A stretch of 64,000 bases of DNA from JACMNW01 sp963708425 (GTDB lineage Bacteria; Pseudomonadota; Alphaproteobacteria; Rhodobacterales; Rhodobacteraceae), in NCBI GenBank assembly GCA_963708425.1, contig OY970206.1, positions 1,240,001-1,304,000 of the forward strand, given 5' to 3'. Shown one piece after another: positions 18,096 to 26,486 of this stretch; the stretch's first letter is position 1, and every line of letters begins with the position of its first letter. The notes under the pieces were generated by a model. That model was not told where the DNA came from. It saw nothing but the letters and a program-made list of their open reading frames with translations, and searched no databases. Position numbers and translations under genes: made by a program.

Positions 18096-18161
18096 TCAAG
18101 TCGGCGCACTGCTTCGCCTGGTCAAAGCCCTACCAAACTGGCCGTTGACGTAAAGCGCGGG

Positions 18162-19040
18162 CTAGTTGTCGTCGCCGCTTAGACCGCGCAGCGCTCCGCT
18201 GGCTGATTTCATCATACCATCCAACCAGATTCTGCCGGAGTCTACAGCGGCAACATAGGCTTTCATGGTTGGAGCCGACCCTGGAATTTGCGCCACAATG
18301 CGCGGGGCCATGATGTAGGCCATCGCCAAAGCCACCGCGACAACCATCATAAGCGCAAAGCCAGACCTGAAACCACGGCGCCGTGGCCTGATGTCCGGCA
18401 ATGCGTCGATATCGTCTTCCTCGGCCTGCGCACGGTCACTGTTGGCGCGCAGGGTCGAGTTGATTTCCTCAATATCTGGCAGCAAATCGCGGCGGGCGGC
18501 GGCTTTCGCCTCGGCCTCGGGTGGCAGATTGGGGTCGGCACCCTTTAACCGGGCAATATGACGGGCGGCGGCACTGGTGGCAGTTGCCGCATCATCAAGA
18601 CCAAGCTCGGTCTGCGTCTCGACTGTGCCCATGTCAGCGGCGGATCGCAACGTCGGGTCTTCTTCACGCCGCACCGCAGTTTCGCGTTCTGCTTCCTCGC
18701 GCAGGACAGACAGCACGCTTTCGGCAAGCGTCTGGCGGGCGGCGGCGGCGGGCACAGCCTCTGGCATTTCGGTTGCTTCATCGGCGGCGTCTGCGGCAGG
18801 CGACGCATCGGCCACCGCTGCGGCGGGGGCATTTTCGGTGCTTGGCGTGGGCTGCAAATCAGCCTCGCTTGGTGTTTCACCAAACAGTTCTTCTTCGGCC
18901 TCGCGCGCTATTTCGGCGTCAGCGGGCAGTTGAAACCACGCATGCCCGCAGTTTGAACATTGCACATCGCGGCCCGTTTCGGGGATTGCCGCATCATCGA
19001 CCTGATATTCAGCATCGCAATTCGGGCAAATCAGCCGCAT
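18162..19040 (-). CDS. MJ0042-type zinc-ribbon membrane protein
   Basis: A 292-residue protein. The N-terminal zinc ribbon has ligands Cys5, Cys8, Cys28 and Cys31 (CPNC...CSNC), the MJ0042 finger-like domain. A long acidic, Ala/Glu-rich linker (about 40-210) follows, then one transmembrane helix near 218-241 and a short C-terminal tail. This layout, with a cytoplasmic metal-binding head tethered to the membrane, is common in the family. The role is unknown. It is divergent from ftsE, with 161 bases between them. Confidence 0.85.
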   Translation of the reverse strand: MRLICPNCDAEYQVDDAAIPETGRDVQCSNCGHAWFQLPADAEIAREAEEELFGETPSEADLQPTPSTENAPAAAVADASPAADAADEATEMPEAVPAAAARQTLAESVLSVLREEAERETAVRREEDPTLRSAADMGTVETQTELGLDDAATATSAAARHIARLKGADPNLPPEAEAKAAARRDLLPDIEEINSTLRANSDRAQAEEDDIDALPDIRPRRRGFRSGFALMMVVAVALAMAYIMAPRIVAQIPGSAPTMKAYVAAVDSGRIWLDGMMKSASGALRGLSGDDN

Positions 19041-19201
19041 TCGTTTTCGTCCTTGGCGCAGATATTCGCGCGTTCTTAGTATCTTGTAGCAATCATAGGG
19101 GCCATCTCCAAGCGTTTGTCATTAACTTTTGCCTCGCAACCAATTGAAACCGCTGCGCCGACGCGCGATGGTGCGGCAATCGTTGCAGGCGGGGCACAGG
19201 C

Positions 19202-19873
19202 GTGATTGCATTTCAGAACGTAGCCTATGGTTATGGCGGGGCGGACCTTCTATCCGAAGTGTCGCTTCGGCTGGCCCCAGGATCGTTTCATTTCTTGACC
19301 GGGCCGTCGGGTTCGGGCAAATCGACGTTCCTCAAGCTGTGCTATGCGGAACTTTTGCCGACCTCCGGCGAGATCACTCTGTTTGATCGCGATGTGCGCG
19401 ACCTTAGCCGGGACGAGGTGGCGCTAACCCGGCGCAGGCTGGGCGTGGTGCATCAGGATTGCCAGTTTCTGGATCATCTGCCAGTGGCAGCCAATGTCAG
19501 CCTGCCGCTGACCGTGGCCGGGCACGGCGATCAGGCACAAGATCTGTCTGATCTGTTGGCGTGGGTCGGGCTTGGGCAACATACCAATGCCTTACCACCT
19601 TCCTTGTCAGGCGGAGAACGGCAGCGCGCCGCACTTGCCCGCGCCGTGATCACCGCACCCGATGTGATTTTGGCCGACGAACCGACGGGCAATGTCGATT
19701 GGGAAATGTCGCTGCGGTTGCTGACGCTGCTGGTAGAGTTGAACAAGATGGGGAAGACAATTCTGGTGGCGACGCATGATATGAACCTGATCCGGTCGGC
19801 GAAGGCGCAGGTCGCTGCCCGTGTGCTGCGCATTCGCAATCGCCGCATCCAGCTTGCCGGGGCAGATCTGTGA
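19202..19873 (+). CDS. ftsE: Cell division ATP-binding protein FtsE
   Basis: ATPase of the FtsEX complex, which controls periplasmic peptidoglycan hydrolases at the division septum. The 223-residue ABC protein has Walker A GPSGSGKST (34-42), signature LSGGERQRAALARA and Walker B VILADEPTGNVD. The start is GTG at 19202, giving the family-typical MI-F-NV opening. No in-frame ATG gives a complete domain. The stop overlaps the GTG start of ftsX by four bases, so the two are translationally coupled. Confidence 0.93.
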   Translation: MIAFQNVAYGYGGADLLSEVSLRLAPGSFHFLTGPSGSGKSTFLKLCYAELLPTSGEITLFDRDVRDLSRDEVALTRRRLGVVHQDCQFLDHLPVAANVSLPLTVAGHGDQAQDLSDLLAWVGLGQHTNALPPSLSGGERQRAALARAVITAPDVILADEPTGNVDWEMSLRLLTLLVELNKMGKTILVATHDMNLIRSAKAQVAARVLRIRNRRIQLAGADL

Positions 19874-20769
19874 ACCGCGCCCAAGTGATGGAATATCTGA
19901 AGGGCGATGCGCAGGCCGACAAGGTGGTGCCGCCAACCGGCGCATCGGCATGGCTGACGCAGTTCACCGCCGGCGCGATGACGTTTCTGGCGGTGTTTGC
20001 GCTGGCGCTGTCTTTGGCCTCAGGGCGGTTGGCAAATCGCTGGGCCGACGCGTTGGCAAACACCGCAACTATCCGCATCGCCGCATCCGATGACCAGATG
20101 GAAGCGCAAACGCTGCGCGTGTTGGACATACTAAAGGCGACACCCGGCATAGTGTCGGCCCGTGCGCTAACAGATGACGAACAAAAAACATTGCTGGAGC
20201 CGTGGTTCGGACCAGATTTGCCACTGGATCAACTGCCAATTCCCCGGCTGATTGAACTGATCGAGGCCGACCCCGGCTATGACGCCGAGGGTTTGCGCCA
20301 AAGACTGGCCGCCGAGGCACCCGCCGCCAGTCTGGACGATCATACCCGGTGGCGCAAACCGCTGGCGGTGGCGGCGCAACGGCTACGACTGCTGGGCGTG
20401 GTGTCGATTGTGCTGATCTTGGGGGCGATGGCCGCAATGATCACGTTGGCCGCGAATGCTGCACTAGAGGCGAACGCCCAGATCATCAAAGTTCTGCGGT
20501 TGGTCGGTGCCCGCGACACCTATATCGCCCGCGCCTTCGTGCGGCGGTTTACTTTGCGGGCGTTGATCGGGTCGGCGATGGGGGCGTTGATCGGAATGCT
20601 TGGTATCTGGCTGCTGCCCTCCGCCGACGCCGCTGGCGGTTTCCTGACGGGTCTCGGCTTTCACGGCGCTGGTTGGATATGGCCGCTCTTGCTGCCGCTG
20701 CTTGCTGGTATTATCGCATTCATAGCCACACGCACCGCCGCGTTTCGCAAGCTTAGGGACATTACATGA
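19870..20769 (+). CDS. ftsX: Cell division protein FtsX
   Basis: Membrane partner of FtsE. The 299-residue protein has the expected topology: first transmembrane helix near 38-58, an extracytoplasmic domain of about 110 residues (60-170), then three C-terminal helices. The start is GTG at 19870, inside the ftsE stop (GTGA). Its own stop overlaps the plsC ATG by four bases. FtsX transmits ATP hydrolysis to EnvC- or murein hydrolase-type partners outside; none is encoded here. Confidence 0.9.
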   Translation: MNRAQVMEYLKGDAQADKVVPPTGASAWLTQFTAGAMTFLAVFALALSLASGRLANRWADALANTATIRIAASDDQMEAQTLRVLDILKATPGIVSARALTDDEQKTLLEPWFGPDLPLDQLPIPRLIELIEADPGYDAEGLRQRLAAEAPAASLDDHTRWRKPLAVAAQRLRLLGVVSIVLILGAMAAMITLAANAALEANAQIIKVLRLVGARDTYIARAFVRRFTLRALIGSAMGALIGMLGIWLLPSADAAGGFLTGLGFHGAGWIWPLLLPLLAGIIAFIATRTAAFRKLRDIT

Positions 20770-21506
20770 GATATGCCGTCCAATGGCTGCTATCGCTGAT
20801 TTTCATCGTGCAGATGTATGCCGTGATGATTGTGGTGTGTGCTGTGTGCACGCCGCCCGCCTTGTTCTGGCGCGGTGCGTCTTATGCGTGGATGCAAATG
20901 TTCTGCCGATGGACGCGGTATTCCGCAGAAAAGATCATCGGCCTGCGGACCGAGGTTCGCGGAGAAATTCCCAAAGGTGCCACGCTGATTGCTGCAAAGC
21001 ATCAATCGTTTCTAGATATCATCGTGCTGTTCAGCGTGCTTGATGCGCCGCGCTTCATCATGAAAAAGCAACTTGTATCAATTCCCATCATGGGGTGGCA
21101 CGCACTGCGCATCGGCTGCATTCCGGTTGACCGCGGCAAACGCGGGCAGGCAATCAACAAGATGATGGCCGACGTGACCTCGGGGCAAGAAAAGCCGGGG
21201 CAATTGATCATTTATCCGCAAGGCACGCGCGTTGCCCCGGGTGCCGACGTGCCGTACAAGAAGGGCACTGCGGCAATCTACAATCAATTGGGGCAGCCTT
21301 GCGTGCCAGTTGCCACAAATGTAGGGGTTTTTTGGCCGCGCAGGCGGATTTACCGGGAACGGGGCCTCGCCGTTGTCGAGTTTCTGCCACCGATTCCGGC
21401 CGGGCTGTCCAACGAGCACTTTATGAATGCGTTGGAAAATCAGATCGAAGCAGCCTCGGACAAGTTGTTGGTCGAAGCGGGCTTTACGCGAAAAAGAAAG
21501 GTCTGA
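20766..21506 (+). CDS. plsC: 1-acyl-sn-glycerol-3-phosphate acyltransferase
   Basis: Acylates lysophosphatidic acid to phosphatidic acid in phospholipid synthesis. The 246-residue protein has an N-terminal hydrophobic helix (about 8-32), the catalytic HQSFLD (HX4D) motif and a YPQGTR motif, the usual PEGTR with Glu to Gln, which is common in this family. It overlaps ftsX by four bases and precedes the TfoX-like gene by one base, so the run from ftsE to the flavoprotein gene looks like one operon. Confidence 0.9.
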   Translation: MRYAVQWLLSLIFIVQMYAVMIVVCAVCTPPALFWRGASYAWMQMFCRWTRYSAEKIIGLRTEVRGEIPKGATLIAAKHQSFLDIIVLFSVLDAPRFIMKKQLVSIPIMGWHALRIGCIPVDRGKRGQAINKMMADVTSGQEKPGQLIIYPQGTRVAPGADVPYKKGTAAIYNQLGQPCVPVATNVGVFWPRRRIYRERGLAVVEFLPPIPAGLSNEHFMNALENQIEAASDKLLVEAGFTRKRKV

Positions 21507-21507
21507 A

Positions 21508-21852
21508 ATGGCGACAAGTGCGGCAACCATTGATCATCTTTTGGATCTTTTGTCGGCAGTTGGCGACCTGACTGCCCGCAAGATGTTTGGCGAATACGCC
21601 CTGTATCTGGATGGCAAGGTGGTGGCACTGGTCTGTGGTGACACACTTTTCTTGAAACCGACGCCCGGTGCATTAGCGCTTTTGCCCGATGTTGACCATG
21701 GCCCGCCCTACCCCGGTGCCAAGCCACATCTTGTGCTGACCGATACGCTGGATGATGGCGATCTTGCTATCCGTGCTATTCGCGCAGTGGCAAGCGATTT
21801 GCCGGACCCCAAACCAAAGGTGGCCAAACCAAAGAAACCAAAGGGAAAATGA
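21508..21852 (+). CDS. TfoX N-terminal domain protein
   Basis: A 114-residue protein with the TfoX_N fold pattern (LTARKMFGEYALYLDGKVVALVCGDTLFLKP). The C-terminal tail is lysine- and proline-rich (KPKVAKPKKPKGK). TfoX/Sxy proteins activate competence genes in gammaproteobacteria. In alphaproteobacteria the N-terminal domain alone is widespread with no established role, so competence should not be assumed. It starts immediately after plsC, and its stop overlaps the next start (ATGATG). Confidence 0.85.
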   Translation: MATSAATIDHLLDLLSAVGDLTARKMFGEYALYLDGKVVALVCGDTLFLKPTPGALALLPDVDHGPPYPGAKPHLVLTDTLDDGDLAIRAIRAVASDLPDPKPKVAKPKKPKGK

Positions 21853-22457
21853 TGGAATGGATCACCTCGCTTGACGATCTGCATGCCCATTATGGCACGC
21901 CCGGCACGCCCGCTATGGCCAAGGTTGCGCCACGTCTGACCCCCGCCTACCGCGCCTTTCTTGACAGATCGCGGTTTTGCATTCTGTCTACCGTCGGCCC
22001 GGAAGGCACTGATGGCAGCCCGCGTGGGGACGAAGGCCCGGTCGTGACCGTGCTCGATGCCCAAACCGTGGCCCTGCCGGATTGGAAGGGGAATGAGCGG
22101 ATCGATTCCCTACGCAACATTCTGCGCGATGGTCGGGTCAGCCTGTACTTTCTGATCCCCGGTTCCACCACGTCGCTGCGCATCAACGGCACAGCACGCC
22201 TGACCGCTGACACCGTCCTGCGCAACCGTTTTGCAAAAGATGCAAAAGCGCCGCGCACGGTGATCGTGATCAGGATTGCTGAGATCTATTCACAATGCGC
22301 CCGCGCCCTGCAGCGATCCGCGCTGTGGACCAGCGGCGATCAATCGGCTGGCCTGCCAACGGTTGGGCAAATGATGCAAGATGCCAGCAACGGTGCAATT
22401 GATGGCGAAGCCTACGACCACGAGCGCGCCACCCGCGCGCATTTGGGTATGTGGTAG
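21849..22457 (+). CDS. PPOX-type FMN-binding flavoprotein (MSMEG_1061/DR2398-like)
   Basis: A 202-residue split-barrel flavoprotein of the pyridoxamine 5'-phosphate oxidase superfamily. Visible elements are FCILSTVGPEGTDGSPRGDEG (the FMN phosphate-binding strand-turn), 'PDWKGNERIDSLRNILRDGRVSLYFLIPG' and the RTVIVIRIAEIYSQCARAL helix near the end. These match the MSMEG_1061 subgroup of uncharacterised oxidoreductases. Substrate unknown. It is the last gene of the ftsE run and convergent with sugE. Confidence 0.82.
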   Translation: MMEWITSLDDLHAHYGTPGTPAMAKVAPRLTPAYRAFLDRSRFCILSTVGPEGTDGSPRGDEGPVVTVLDAQTVALPDWKGNERIDSLRNILRDGRVSLYFLIPGSTTSLRINGTARLTADTVLRNRFAKDAKAPRTVIVIRIAEIYSQCARALQRSALWTSGDQSAGLPTVGQMMQDASNGAIDGEAYDHERATRAHLGMW

Positions 22458-22463
22458 CGGCGG

Positions 22464-22784
22464 TCATGCCAGCTTAAGGGCAGCAATTCCGACAATAATC
22501 AGAACAAATCCAGCAATGCGCAGCGCTGTCACCGGTTCGCCCAGCAAGATCACCGCTGCTACAGCCGTGCCGACCATGCCAATGCCAACCCAAACCGCAT
22601 AGGCCGTGCCAACTGGCAGCGCCTTCATCGCAAGACTAAGCAGCCAGAACGACGCGACTGCCGTTATCAGGGTAAAGGCCGTTGGGATAGGCTTGGTGAA
22701 CCCTTCGGAATATTTCAGGCCAAGCGCCCAGGCGGTTTCAAGCAACCCGGCCAGAACAATCAGAACCCACGGATTTGCCAGCAT
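22464..22784 (-). CDS. sugE: SMR-family guanidinium exporter
   Basis: A 106-residue, four-helix small multidrug resistance protein. LAGLLETAWALGLKYSEGFT at the first helix and MKALPVGTAYAVWVGIG match the SugE/Gdx subgroup rather than EmrE. Gdx proteins export guanidinium in exchange for protons; that function is inferred. The conserved Glu (Glu16, in LLETAW) is present. The ATG at 22784 shares one base with the accA stop (TGATG), so it is coupled to accA. No guanidine riboswitch is visible upstream, since the upstream DNA is coding. Confidence 0.88.
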   Translation of the reverse strand: MLANPWVLIVLAGLLETAWALGLKYSEGFTKPIPTAFTLITAVASFWLLSLAMKALPVGTAYAVWVGIGMVGTAVAAVILLGEPVTALRIAGFVLIIVGIAALKLA

Positions 22785-23743
22785 CAGGCCGCCAGTCCCT
22801 TTGATCCCATCTCCAGAAACTTTTGCCGACGATCCTTGATCAGCACTTCGGGTTTCTTGCCCGACAATTCCTTCAACATCGTCTCGATGGCCTTGCCAAC
22901 CGCATCGATGGTATCCTTGCGGCCACGTTGCGCTCCACCCATCGGTTCTTTCACGATACGGTCGATCACACCCAGCTTTTGCAAGTCCTGCGCTGTCAGC
23001 CGCAAGGCTTCGGCAGCTTCGCGCATCTTTTCCGAATCTTTCCACAGAATCGACGCACAGCCTTCCGGGGATATCACCGAATAAACTGAATGCTCCAGCA
23101 TCGCCACTCGGTTGGCGGTGGCAAAGGCCACAGCCCCGCCGGACCCACCTTCGCCGATCACTACCGAAATCAGCGGCACGCCAATTTCAAGGCACTTGGC
23201 CGTTGACCGCGCAATCGCCTCGGCCTGACCGCGTTCTTCGGCACCTTTGCCGGGGTAGGCACCGGGTGTGTCGACCAGCGTAATCACCGGCAGGCGAAAC
23301 CGATCCGCCATATCCATCAACCGAATGGCTTTGCGGTAGCCTTCTGGCCGCGCCATGCCAAAGTTACGCTCGATCCGGGTCTTGGTATCGTTGCCTTTTT
23401 CATGGCCGATCACCATCACGGGCGTATCGTTGAACCGCGCAAGACCGCCCATTACCGCATGGTCATCGGCAAAGTTCCGATCCCCGGCAAGGGACGTATA
23501 TTCACTGAACAACCCGTCGATGTAATCCTTGCAATGCGGGCGGTCCTGATGCCGCGCCACCTGACATTTGCGCCATGGCGTCAGATCACGGTACAGATCG
23601 CGCAGCATGACGTCGGCTTTCCTGTCCAAAGCCAGCGCTTCTTTTTCTACGTCCATCTCTTTGTTGGCACGCGCCAAGGCACGCAATTCTTCTGCCTTGC
23701 CCTCAATTTCAGCTAAGGGCTTTTCAAACTCGAGATAGTTCAT
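22784..23743 (-). CDS. accA: Acetyl-CoA carboxylase carboxyltransferase subunit alpha
   Basis: Alpha subunit of the carboxyltransferase that makes malonyl-CoA, the first committed step of fatty acid synthesis. The 319-residue length is standard. Signatures include GGSGGAVAFATANRVAMLE, SVISPEGCASILWKD and the N-terminal MNYLEFEKPLAEIEGK. I chose the ATG at 23743, because 11 further in-frame codons upstream are not family-like. It is complete and coupled to sugE downstream. Confidence 0.95.
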   Translation of the reverse strand: MNYLEFEKPLAEIEGKAEELRALARANKEMDVEKEALALDRKADVMLRDLYRDLTPWRKCQVARHQDRPHCKDYIDGLFSEYTSLAGDRNFADDHAVMGGLARFNDTPVMVIGHEKGNDTKTRIERNFGMARPEGYRKAIRLMDMADRFRLPVITLVDTPGAYPGKGAEERGQAEAIARSTAKCLEIGVPLISVVIGEGGSGGAVAFATANRVAMLEHSVYSVISPEGCASILWKDSEKMREAAEALRLTAQDLQKLGVIDRIVKEPMGGAQRGRKDTIDAVGKAIETMLKELSGKKPEVLIKDRRQKFLEMGSKGLAA

Positions 23744-23796
23744 ACGGGCTGCTCCGATCGTGCGGTTGCTTTTCATATGCCCTTGCGGGCACGCTT

Positions 23797-24072
23797 TTGC
23801 AACTCAGCAAGATTTGGATTGCGTGCTTGTGGCATCCAGAGTCAGTGGAAAGTGAAGGGGGCGCAACGGCCTCTGTTGACGAAAAACAGATTCTGCGGGT
23901 GTTCGATTGCATCCATGCCAATCCTGCAGGTGATCCGTCGCTGGATGCGTTGGCCGACATTGCCGCCATAGCCGGCTATGGCAACGTGCAAACCCACACA
24001 CAGGCGTTTCGCCTGTCCCACCGCTATTTCCTCGTCAGCAACCTGCTGAAACAGCAACGCCCCGAACCATAG
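23797..24072 (+). pseudogene. Decayed AraC-family regulator fragment
   Basis: A 91-codon frame whose C-terminal two-thirds resembles an AraC/XylS DNA-binding domain with its middle deleted. 'QILRVFDCIHANPAGDPSLDALADIAA' looks like the start of the first helix-turn-helix. It runs straight into 'IAGYGNVQTHTQAFR', which looks like the second one. The linker helix and about 40 residues are missing, and no ligand-binding domain follows. It ends before an imperfect GC-rich hairpin at 24058-24082. I read it as a remnant; a functional short protein is less likely. Confidence 0.45.
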
Positions 24073-24136
24073 GTCCGGGGCGTGCATCCTCCCCAATTGC
24101 GGCGTCGGGCCTCCCCTCCCTTCGCCGCGCGGGTAT

Positions 24137-25096
24137 TCAGTAGCTGGCAATCATCTCGGCCTGCTTAACGATCACTTCTGCTTGTTTTATTGACGCTATG
24201 TCAACCAGTCTTCCGCGAAAAACTGTCGCCCCTTCGCCGCGCGCCTGGGCGTCCTTCATGGCTGCCAGAATTTCATGGGCTTCGGCAACGGCAGCGTCCG
24301 ATGGGGTGAACACCTCATTTGCCAGCGCAACCTGCTTCGGGTGAATCGCCCATTTGCCAACCATGCCCAGCGTCGCCGACCGGCGGGCCTGTGCGCGAAA
24401 GCCGTCATCATCGGAAAAATCGCCAAATGGCCCGTCGACCGGCAAAATCCCGTGGGTCCGGCAGGCCGCCACAATCGCCGTCTGCGCCCAATGCCACGGA
24501 TCGGACCAATGCTTTGCCCCGCTTTGCAGCATGTAATAGTTTTCCTGCGTCCCACCGATGCCGGTGGTCTGCATGCCCATGCTGGCTGCAAAATCCGCCG
24601 CCCCAAGGCTCATCGCCTGCAAACGCGGGCTGGAGGCGGCAATTTCTTCGACATGGCTGATCCCGGCCGCCAATTCGATAATCACCTCAAACGCAATCGG
24701 CTTGGTGCGGCCCTTGGCCCGCTCGATCGCCGTCACCAGCGCATCCACCGCGTAAACATCGGCGGCACAGCCGACCTTCGGGATCATGATCTGATCCAGA
24801 CGATCCCCCGCCTGTTCCAGAATATCCACTACATCACGGTACCAATGCGGGCCATCCAAGCCATTGATGCGCACCGACAGCGTCTTGTTGCCCCAATTTA
24901 CCGCACCAATCGCCTCGATCACGTTGGCACGCGCTTGGCCCTTGTCCGAAGGTGCCACCGAATCTTCAAGATCGATGTTGATCACATCGGCAGCACTCGC
25001 CGCCATCTTTTCAAATACCGCAGGCCGCGATCCTGGGCTGAACAACTGGCAACGGTTCGGACGAGCGGGCGGTAGCGGCTGCAGACGAAATGACAT
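24137..25096 (-). CDS. mcl1: L-malyl-CoA / beta-methylmalyl-CoA lyase
   Basis: CitE-like lyase that cleaves (2R,3S)-beta-methylmalyl-CoA to glyoxylate and propionyl-CoA and makes or cleaves L-malyl-CoA. It serves acetyl-CoA assimilation by the ethylmalonyl-CoA pathway. The 319-residue length matches Rhodobacter Mcl1. The opening SFRLQPLPPARPNRCQLFSPG, the acidic metal-binding INIDLEDSV, and LGAADFAASMGMQTTGIGG are characteristic. It stands alone here, upstream of the divergent-pair region. Other pathway genes (ccr, ecm, mcd) are not in the window. Confidence 0.92.
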   Translation of the reverse strand: MSFRLQPLPPARPNRCQLFSPGSRPAVFEKMAASAADVINIDLEDSVAPSDKGQARANVIEAIGAVNWGNKTLSVRINGLDGPHWYRDVVDILEQAGDRLDQIMIPKVGCAADVYAVDALVTAIERAKGRTKPIAFEVIIELAAGISHVEEIAASSPRLQAMSLGAADFAASMGMQTTGIGGTQENYYMLQSGAKHWSDPWHWAQTAIVAACRTHGILPVDGPFGDFSDDDGFRAQARRSATLGMVGKWAIHPKQVALANEVFTPSDAAVAEAHEILAAMKDAQARGEGATVFRGRLVDIASIKQAEVIVKQAEMIASY

Positions 25097-25218
25097 GGAG
25101 CGGTCCTCAAGGTAAGGAAATTACGTATTCGATACCTGCAGAGATATGATATTGCGCGACCGCCATCAAGCGACTTTTCGCAACTGCAGCAATTTCTGCT
25201 GCGTCGCCCCAGTATCCG

Positions 25219-25635
25219 CTAGATCGCCCGCGCCCGGTTGTTGCGTGCCGCGTGTTCCAATTCCACCAAACCCAGCATCTCCATCACCGGCAGAACGTAG
25301 TTGGCAAAGCGGCCACGATAGCCTTTGCGTATACCGTAATATCCGCCGACGGGGTTCGACGGATCGCGCGCCCACGCCTCGATTGACCCTTCCTGTACAG
25401 GCTTTTCTTCATCAGCGTTGCCCAGCGCCACCCAGTCACCCCGTTTGCGCATCATGGCATGACAATCCTCCATGCCAGACAAACGGTAACTTAACTGCGT
25501 GCTGCCAACCTGCACGACCAAACGCGGCGGGTCCGCAGCGGTATCCCGCCAAACCTGAAAATCTGATGTTTGCGATGGAGTCTTCAACAGCCATGGGTCG
25601 TCCTTTTCACCGGTGCCATAAATAACGCTGTTCAT
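25219..25635 (-). CDS. Conserved protein of unknown function
   Basis: A 138-residue soluble protein with the features GTGEKDDPWLLKTP at the start, LSYRLSGMEDCHAMM in the middle and GGYYGIRKGYRGRFANYV near the end. I recognise this pattern from uncharacterised proteins of actinobacteria and proteobacteria but cannot assign a domain number or function with confidence. It is divergent from a YafY-like regulator with a 76-base gap, a typical arrangement of a regulator and its target. No signal peptide or membrane segment is present. Confidence 0.75.
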   Translation of the reverse strand: MNSVIYGTGEKDDPWLLKTPSQTSDFQVWRDTAADPPRLVVQVGSTQLSYRLSGMEDCHAMMRKRGDWVALGNADEEKPVQEGSIEAWARDPSNPVGGYYGIRKGYRGRFANYVLPVMEMLGLVELEHAARNNRARAI

Positions 25636-25711
25636 CGTCTTGCCCTTTCACATCACTCTGCCAACTCAATCCTACCTCGGCTAAGGTGACATCTTCTGAC
25701 ATATATAAGGC

Positions 25712-26353
25712 ATGGCGATGCGCGCGGCCCGTCTGTTGCAAATGCTGTTGATCTTGCAAAATCGCGGGTGGCAAACCTGCGCAAGACTGTCGGTCGAGCT
25801 CGAAGTATCGCGCCGCACCGTATTACGTGACATCGATGCGCTGACCGAGGCAGGCTTGCCGGTTATCATGCATCGCGGACCGCAAGGCGGCGTAGAGCTG
25901 GGTTTCGACTATCGCACCCGGCTGACCGGTCTCGATAGCGACGAAGCCGAAGCGATGGGCCTACTGCTAACCCTGATGCCGCCGGAATTGCACGATCTGG
26001 GCCTTGCCCGTGCCGCCACCCGCGCTCAGGCCAAGATACGCGAGGCTTTTCCCGATCAAACCCGTGCCCGCATGATACGCGCGCAAACACTGTTTCATGC
26101 CACCCCGATGCCACAGGCAACTGCTGACCCACGCCGCGCCGCTCTGGCGATGGCTGTACGAAGGTCCGGCATCGTCCGGCTGCAATCCCGCTCGGCCAAC
26201 CCGATTACGATACATCCAACCGCGCTGATCATGTCGCCCGACGGCTGGGCCGTTGTCGATGCACTAACCGGCAAACACTGGCCCGAAACCGCTTGGGGCG
26301 ATATCGCCATCAGCGCCCGCGGTTTTGTTTCAACGGCTGGCGGCGCGGCTTGA
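25712..26353 (+). CDS. YafY/DeoR-type HTH regulator with truncated WYL-like region
   Basis: A 213-residue protein. Residues 5-60 form an HTH_11 winged helix (LLQMLLILQNRGWQTCARLS...VSRRTVLRDIDALTEAG) typical of YafY/WYL transcription factors. The remainder resembles the effector part of that family but is short and lacks a clear W-Y-L motif, so the ligand-binding role is uncertain. Its partner is probably the divergent gene ending at 25219, whose start lies 76 bases away. Gene order suggests local control. Confidence 0.8.
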   Translation: MAMRAARLLQMLLILQNRGWQTCARLSVELEVSRRTVLRDIDALTEAGLPVIMHRGPQGGVELGFDYRTRLTGLDSDEAEAMGLLLTLMPPELHDLGLARAATRAQAKIREAFPDQTRARMIRAQTLFHATPMPQATADPRRAALAMAVRRSGIVRLQSRSANPITIHPTALIMSPDGWAVVDALTGKHWPETAWGDIAISARGFVSTAGGAA

Positions 26354-26468
26354 ACAGCATTAACAGTGCCGCAGTATACAGATCATGCCAAAGCTTCCAA
26401 TGGTGCGCGGCGCAGGTTTCCGACTGCTCTCGCCCCTGAACAGCCCTCGGCATTGGCCTGTCGCCAAT

Positions 26469-26486
26469 AAGGAGGAGCCTGAATTG
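26469..26486 (+). promoter_or_regulatory. RBS plus TTG start codon
   Basis: AAGGAGGAG followed after 6 bases by TTG at 26484-26486. This strong Shine-Dalgarno supports initiation at the rare TTG codon of the isoprenylcysteine methyltransferase-like gene. Confidence 0.65.

Noticed and set aside
21508..21852. Natural competence system suggested by a TfoX domain
   Set aside because: Only the N-terminal TfoX domain is present, with no com genes nearby; it is widespread in non-competent alphaproteobacteria.
24275..25075. 266-codon plus-strand frame opposite mcl1
   Set aside because: Antisense to a clearly recognised enzyme; no recognisable domains.
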